64,000 bases of DNA, from contig JAFSEW010000066.1 of assembly GCA_017435525.1 (NCBI GenBank), positions 1 through 64,000 on the forward strand, given 5' to 3'. Made by a program: the position numbers and the translations under genes. This DNA comes from Oscillospiraceae bacterium. GTDB taxonomy: Bacteria; Bacillota; Clostridia; Oscillospirales; Oscillospiraceae. Shown in pieces: positions 59,615-64,000 of this stretch; the first letter of the stretch is position 1; each line of letters opens with the position of its first letter. The notes beneath the pieces are model-generated. The model was not told where the DNA came from and searched no databases. It worked only from the letters and a program-made list of their open reading frames with translations.

Positions 59615-60070
59615 ATGAAAACACAACGACAGGCAAAAATTATGGAGATCATTTCCGGCCAGAATGTGGAAACACAGGAGCAGCTGCTGACACTGCTGCA
59701 GGCAGAAGGCTTTCGTGGAACGCAGGCAACCATTTCCCGTGATATTAAAGAACTCAGAATCGTCAAGGAACTTACCAGTCTGGGAACTTACCGCTATACA
59801 GCGGCAGGGAGTGAGCCTTCAGGGTCTTTTTCTTCCCGCCTGAATGCGATTTTCCGGGAGTGTGTCACCGGTTTTGACTATGCACAGAATATCATCATCA
59901 TCCGGACTTTGCCGGGATTGGCTTCTGCTGCGGGTTCCGCCATTGACGCGATGAATATGCATCTGGTTGTTGGCTGCCTGGCCGGTGATGATACGGTCAT
60001 GGTGGTTATGCGTGACAATAATGCCGCAGCTGCATTCTGCGGCGAGATTAAGAATCTGATCAACAGATAA
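59615..60070 (+). CDS. argR: Arginine repressor
   Basis: Senses arginine and controls its synthesis and breakdown genes. 151 residues. The N-terminal winged helix (RQAKIMEIISGQNVETQEQLL, then TQATISRDIKELRIVK) binds DNA. The C-terminal oligomerisation and arginine-binding domain includes GLASAAGSAIDAMNMHLVVGCLAGDDTVMVV, with the Asp pair for arginine. ATG 59615 follows GAGGTGAG; the upstream in-frame ATG overlaps nadK. Confidence 0.94.
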   Translation: MKTQRQAKIMEIISGQNVETQEQLLTLLQAEGFRGTQATISRDIKELRIVKELTSLGTYRYTAAGSEPSGSFSSRLNAIFRECVTGFDYAQNIIIIRTLPGLASAAGSAIDAMNMHLVVGCLAGDDTVMVVMRDNNAAAAFCGEIKNLINR

Positions 60071-60083
60071 AGGAGGTTTGCTT

Positions 60084-61736
60084 GTGCTGAGCTTGCTGCA
60101 TATTGAGAATATCGCGGTTATTGAATGCTGCGACATTTCTTTTGACAGTGGATTCAATATCCTCACCGGTGAGACCGGCGCAGGTAAATCCATTGTGATC
60201 GACGCAATTTCTGCAATTTTGGGCGAGCGTGCCTACCGTGATATGATTCGAACCGGCACAGACAAAGCCTCGGTGCGGGCAGTTTTTACGGATGTTCCGA
60301 AGCTGCAGTGGTTTGAAGACAATGGTGTGGAATATGATCCGGAGACTGTCATTCAAAGAGATATTCACCTGGATGGAAAGAATATTTGCCGTGTTAACGG
60401 AAGTCTGGTTTCCGTCACAATTCTGAGAAAACTTGGAATTCAGCTCATCAATATTCATGGCCAGCACGACAGTGCATCCTTGTTTGATGAAAACAATCAT
60501 CTGCAGTTCTTGGATGATTTTGCTTCAAACCAGGCATTACGGGAAGATTATCTTTACAAATATGAAGCGGTTGATGCGCTGCGCCGTGAGATCCGGAGAA
60601 TGACCATGGACGAGAGTGAAAAGCTCCGTCGGATGGAAACGCTCCGCTATCAGATTGAAGAGATTTCCAAAGCAGCTCTGGAACCCGGCGAGGATGAACA
60701 GCTGGAAGAAAGACGAAAGATTCTGCAGAATGCTGAAAAGCTGTCCGATGGCATGGACGCCGCTGTGGAGTGCCTGTACGGTGGTGATGACTCTGACGGT
60801 GCGGCAACACTTCTGGCCCAGGCGGAACGGGAACTTGCCCGGCTTGCCAAATACACAGATGCGTTTACGCAGATTCACGCGCAGGTTGCGGATTTGATGT
60901 ATCAGGTTCAGGATGCGGCGGAAACGGTACGCGATGCCAGAGACGGTTTATCTTACTCCGCGGAAGAATTGGAAAGAATCGAAGACAGACTGGATGTCAT
61001 CCATCGGCTGCGGCGCAAGTATGGTGTAACTTGCATTGATATTTTGGAATACCTGGAGAACGCAAAGCGGGAACTGGACGAAATCGAGTTTGCCGATGAT
61101 CATTTGGAGCGGCTGAAAAAGAAACTGCAGAAAGCGGAGCAAACCGCATGGGAGGCAGCGAAACTTCTGCGGGAGAACAGAAAGACCACGGCGCAAACGC
61201 TGCAGACCAGAATCCTGCAGGAACTGGCGCAGCTGGATATGCCTCGGGTACAGTTTTCCTGTGAATTCGCAGAAATTCCCCTCAGTAGTAACGGCGCTGA
61301 TGCTGTGGCATTTTATATGTCTGCCAATGCAGGTGAGGCGCTGAAACCCTTGAGCAAGGTTGCTTCCGGTGGTGAATTGGCCCGCATTATGCTGGCTATG
61401 AAGAATGTACTGGCAGAGCAGGACAAGGTAGCGACGCTGATTTTCGACGAAGTTGACACCGGTGTTTCTGGAAGAGCCGCGCAGAAAGTAGCTGAAAAGC
61501 TGCGCAGTGTTGCCAAGTCCAAGCAGGTTTTGTGTGTAACGCACCTGCCGCAGCTGGCAGCGCTGGCAACAACTCATCTGCTGATTGCGAAAGCAGAACG
61601 GAGTGGGCGTACTTTCACAACGGTTACGCCGTTGGATCTGGAAGGCCGGAAACAGGAACTGGCCCGAATTATCGGTGGTACAAATATTACGGAAACAACC
61701 CTCAAGAGCGCAGGAGAGATGCTGCGTGTAAACTGA
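60084..61736 (+). CDS. recN: DNA repair protein RecN
   Basis: SMC-like ATPase acting at double-strand breaks. 550 residues. LLHIENIAVIECCDISF opens the protein. Walker A is GETGAGKSIVID near 30, two coiled-coil arms span about 150-360, and the C-terminal ATPase half holds SGGELARIMLAMK near 430 and the Walker B FDEVDTGVSGRAA near 455. GTG 60084 is 7 bp after AGGAGG; TTG 60078 is too close to it. Confidence 0.93.
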   Translation: MLSLLHIENIAVIECCDISFDSGFNILTGETGAGKSIVIDAISAILGERAYRDMIRTGTDKASVRAVFTDVPKLQWFEDNGVEYDPETVIQRDIHLDGKNICRVNGSLVSVTILRKLGIQLINIHGQHDSASLFDENNHLQFLDDFASNQALREDYLYKYEAVDALRREIRRMTMDESEKLRRMETLRYQIEEISKAALEPGEDEQLEERRKILQNAEKLSDGMDAAVECLYGGDDSDGAATLLAQAERELARLAKYTDAFTQIHAQVADLMYQVQDAAETVRDARDGLSYSAEELERIEDRLDVIHRLRRKYGVTCIDILEYLENAKRELDEIEFADDHLERLKKKLQKAEQTAWEAAKLLRENRKTTAQTLQTRILQELAQLDMPRVQFSCEFAEIPLSSNGADAVAFYMSANAGEALKPLSKVASGGELARIMLAMKNVLAEQDKVATLIFDEVDTGVSGRAAQKVAEKLRSVAKSKQVLCVTHLPQLAALATTHLLIAKAERSGRTFTTVTPLDLEGRKQELARIIGGTNITETTLKSAGEMLRVN

Positions 61737-61798
61737 GGAACGATGTAATTATGAAAAGTACGAATGTTGTTTTCTGAAAAATACTTTCGCGTTTATGC

Positions 61799-61827
61799 TT
61801 GACAAATACCTGGCATTTTGTTAGGAT
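61799..61827 (+). promoter_or_regulatory. Promoter of the tyrS T-box transcript
   Basis: TTGACA (61799-61804), a 17-bp spacer and TAGGAT (61822-61827), with an extended -10 TG. Confidence 0.88.
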
Positions 61828-61834
61828 ACTGTCA

Positions 61835-62096
61835 GCTTCATACGAACGCACAGATGGGAAGAAGTAAGTGCTTACTGTTCTACAGAGAACTGCCGGTTGG
61901 TGCAAGGCAGCAGCACAGCGCACCCAAATACCTCCCGGAGCGGCTTGCCTGAAATAATAGTAGGGGAAGACGGGTTCGCCCGATACAGCGAGAGCCGTTG
62001 TCAGACGGCCTGAGGGCAATGTTGTGAGACTTTGCCGAATCAGAGGTGGTACCACGCGCTTTGCGTCCTCTGTCCGAAAGGACAGAGGACTTTTTG
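61835..62096 (+). ncRNA. Tyrosine T-box riboswitch with terminator, upstream of tyrS
   Basis: The conserved T-box GAGGTGGTACCACG is at 62043-62056. The TGGT bulge is complementary to an ACCA tRNA end with an A discriminator, as in tRNA-Tyr. The likely specifier codon is TAC (61929-61931), in ACCCAAATACCTCC on the 3' side of stem I. The terminator is GTCCTCTGTCC (62065-62075), GAAA, GGACAGAGGAC (62080-62090), then TTTTT. Uncharged tRNA-Tyr should stabilise the antiterminator. Stem I starts near 61850; exact ends are not certain. Confidence 0.92.
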
Positions 62097-62128
62097 TTTT
62101 TCAAAAATATCATTAGGAGGAATACCAA

Positions 62129-63352
62129 ATGCAATTATATGATGAGCTGGTTGCCAGAGGCTTGATCGCCCAGGTAACCAATGAAGAAGAGATCAAGGAG
62201 ATGATCAACAACGGCAAGGCCACATTCTATATTGGCTTTGACCCCACTGCGGACTCTCTCCATGTGGGTCATTTTATGGCACTGTGCCTGATGAAGCGGC
62301 TGCAGATGGCTGGCAATAAGCCTATTGCCCTGATCGGCGGCGGTACTGCCATGATCGGCGACCCCTCCGGCAGAACGGACATGCGTTCCATGATGACTGC
62401 CGAGACCATTCAGCACAACTGTGACTGCTTTAAGAAGCAGATGGAGCGGTTCATCGAGTTCGGTGAAGGCAAAGCACAGATGGTCAATAATGCCGACTGG
62501 CTGCTGGATCTGAACTATGTGGATGTTCTGCGCGAAGTTGGTGCCTGCTTCTCTGTGAACAACATGCTCAGAGCAGAATGCTACAAGCAGCGCATGGAGA
62601 AGGGCCTGAGCTTCCTGGAGTTCAACTATATGATTATGCAGTCTTACGACTTCTACTACCTGTACCAGAACTACGGCTGCAACATGCAGTTCGGCGGCAA
62701 TGACCAGTGGAGCAATATGCTGGGCGGCACTGAACTGATCCGCAGAAAGCTGGGCAAGGACGCTCATGCCATGACCATCACGCTGCTTCTGAATTCCGAA
62801 GGCAAGAAGATGGGCAAGACTGCCAAGGGTGCAGTGTGGCTGGACCCCAACAAGACCACTCCCTTTGATTTCTATCAGTACTGGAGAAATGTTGAGGATG
62901 CCGATGTCCTGAAGTGCATCCGTATGCTGACATTCCTGCCCCTGGAGCAGATCAATGAGATGGACTCCTGGAAGGATGCCCAGCTGAACACTGCCAAGGA
63001 AATTCTGGCTTATGAGCTGACCAAGCTGGTCCACGGTGAGGAGGAAGCTGCCAAGGCACAGGCTGCTGCCAAGGCACTCTTCGCAGGCGGCGGTGATGAT
63101 GCCAATATGCCCACCACTGAAATTACTGCTGCGCAGCTGACAGACGGCAAGATCGGTATTCTGAATCTGATGGTGGCCTGCAAGCTGGCTGGCTCCAACG
63201 GCGAAGCCCGGCGTCTGGTGCAGCAGGGCGGTGTTTTCGTCAATGATGAGAAGGTTCCGGATCATACTTTTGCTGTTACCGCAGAAATGCTGAAGGAAGG
63301 CGTCAAGCTCCGCAAGGGCAAGAAGGTTTTCCATAAGGCTGTGTTGGCATAA
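62129..63352 (+). CDS. tyrS: Tyrosyl-tRNA synthetase
   Basis: Charges tRNA-Tyr. 407 residues. YIGFDPTADSLHVGHFMAL near 31-49 carries the HIGH motif, FGGNDQWSNMLGG near 189 is the tyrosine-site block, KMGKTAKG near 230 is the KMSKS motif, and the last 65 residues are an S4 domain (NGEARRLVQQGGVFVNDEKV). AGGAGG lies 9 bp before the ATG. Codon use is strongly biased, like the pyr and pur genes, which fits high expression. Confidence 0.96.
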   Translation: MQLYDELVARGLIAQVTNEEEIKEMINNGKATFYIGFDPTADSLHVGHFMALCLMKRLQMAGNKPIALIGGGTAMIGDPSGRTDMRSMMTAETIQHNCDCFKKQMERFIEFGEGKAQMVNNADWLLDLNYVDVLREVGACFSVNNMLRAECYKQRMEKGLSFLEFNYMIMQSYDFYYLYQNYGCNMQFGGNDQWSNMLGGTELIRRKLGKDAHAMTITLLLNSEGKKMGKTAKGAVWLDPNKTTPFDFYQYWRNVEDADVLKCIRMLTFLPLEQINEMDSWKDAQLNTAKEILAYELTKLVHGEEEAAKAQAAAKALFAGGGDDANMPTTEITAAQLTDGKIGILNLMVACKLAGSNGEARRLVQQGGVFVNDEKVPDHTFAVTAEMLKEGVKLRKGKKVFHKAVLA

Positions 63353-63357
63353 AAATT

Positions 63358-63388
63358 GCGCCCGTTCATCATGAACGGGCGCTTATTT
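63358..63388. terminator. Bidirectional terminator between tyrS and dapA
   Basis: GCGCCCGTTC pairs with GAACGGGCGC around ATCAT. TTATTTAT follows on the plus strand and AATTTTT on the minus strand. Confidence 0.85.
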
Positions 63389-64000
63389 ATGTCAGAATGG
63401 CTTTCAGTTTTTTTGCAAGCTCCGCAGATAAAGGCGTTAAAGGCATACGGCAGTTTCCACAATCATAACCAATGTATTTCATAGCAGCTTTCACAGGAAT
63501 GGGATTTACTTCGCTGAACAGCAAATCCGTAAGCGGGAGAAAATGCGCCTGAAGTTCTGCTGCTGTATCGAAATCACCTGCGATTGCGGCCAAAACCATT
63601 GCCTGCATTTCAGTAGGAAAGATATTGGACAGGACTGAGATAATGCCCGCACCGCCAAGGGAAATCACTGGAACCGCTTGCTCATCATTGCCTGACCATA
63701 TGGAAAAATCATCGCCGCAAAGATGCCGGATTCTTGTTATTTTGCATATATCCGACGAGGCTTCCTTGATGCCGGCAATGTTTTCGATTGCGGATAATTC
63801 CTTGTAAACGCTAACCGGGATATCCACGCCGGTTCTGGAGGGAACATTGTAGGCAATGATTGGGATATCTACACTGTTTGCGATGACCCGGTAATGGGCA
63901 GTCAGACCGGCTGGGGTTGCTTTGTTGTAGTATGGGCTGACAATCAAAAGCCCGTCAACACCCTGGTCTTGTGCGGCCTTGCTTAGTGCAATGGTATGCT
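63387..64000 (-). CDS. dapA: 4-hydroxy-tetrahydrodipicolinate synthase, C-terminal part (5' end outside window)
   Basis: Condenses pyruvate and aspartate semialdehyde in lysine and diaminopimelate synthesis; the product also leads to dipicolinate in spores. The frame is open to the window's right edge on the minus strand, giving about 204 codons of a protein usually near 290. VDGLLIVSPYYNKATPAGLTAHY and YNVPSRTGVDI (with the active-site Tyr) are visible, then IAGIKEASSD, which carries the Schiff-base Lys, and SGNDEQAVPVISLGGAG. Start and promoter lie outside the window. Confidence 0.94.
   Translation of the reverse strand, partial: HTIALSKAAQDQGVDGLLIVSPYYNKATPAGLTAHYRVIANSVDIPIIAYNVPSRTGVDIPVSVYKELSAIENIAGIKEASSDICKITRIRHLCGDDFSIWSGNDEQAVPVISLGGAGIISVLSNIFPTEMQAMVLAAIAGDFDTAAELQAHFLPLTDLLFSEVNPIPVKAAMKYIGYDCGNCRMPLTPLSAELAKKLKAILT

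Overview
The window is a dense, uninterrupted stretch of a low-to-mid G+C Firmicute chromosome. Clostridia, probably an Oscillospirales-type anaerobe, is my inference. It rests on scpA-scpB-DUF2953-gerW-dacF (sporulation-linked synteny), a Bacillus-type large SRP RNA in front of dnaX-ebfC-recR, a Tyr T-box, a ZTP riboswitch and dxs-tlyA-nadK-argR-recN. I see no mobile element, prophage, CRISPR array, tRNA or rRNA. Both ends cut genes: carB at the left and dapA at the right.

Layout. 1-5.2 kb: the end of a pyrimidine operon (carB-pyrK-pyrD-pyrF-pyrE-pyrB), with PyrB carrying a PyrI-type zinc domain at its C-terminus. 5.35-16.9 kb: a purine operon behind a ZTP riboswitch (purE-purC-purF-like-purM-purN-purO-like-AICAR formyltransferase-purD-purL). 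Here the usual bifunctional PurH is replaced by two proteins, and the PurF-like protein lacks the catalytic cysteine. 17-22.8 kb (minus): a zinc/manganese-type ABC importer, TrmO, a divergent acetate kinase homologue and a MATE exporter. 22.9-30.5 kb: a small orphan gene, a GNAT, the scpAB/sporulation/cell-wall cluster, an RpiR regulator and a flavoprotein. 30.5-33.8 kb: acpP, SRP RNA, dnaX, ebfC, recR.

33.8-45.6 kb: small units including a thioesterase, nicotinate phosphoribosyltransferase, an AbrB-like regulator with a PLP lyase and an EamA permease, a TIGR04255/YugP pair, PAP2 phosphatase with dUTPase, a Na/Pi transporter, and an aminotransferase with a LUD protein. 45.6-49.9 kb (minus): an aromatic operon aroA-aroC-chorismate mutase-aroE/K fusion-aroQ. 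50-53 kb (minus): a transmembrane Ser/Thr kinase with extracellular fibronectin-like repeats. 53.2-54.7 kb (minus): an M81 metallopeptidase.

54.8-61.7 kb is the most unusual part. A roughly 610-nt structured non-coding region with its own promoter sits directly before a gene for an OapA-like membrane protein and then dxs-tlyA-nadK-argR-recN. Size, position and partner gene identify it as an OLE RNA. The window closes with a T-box-controlled tyrS and the truncated dapA. Many units have clear sigma-A-type promoters (TTGACA/TATAAT-like, 16-17 bp spacers), so transcription-unit boundaries are well supported; these were read by eye.
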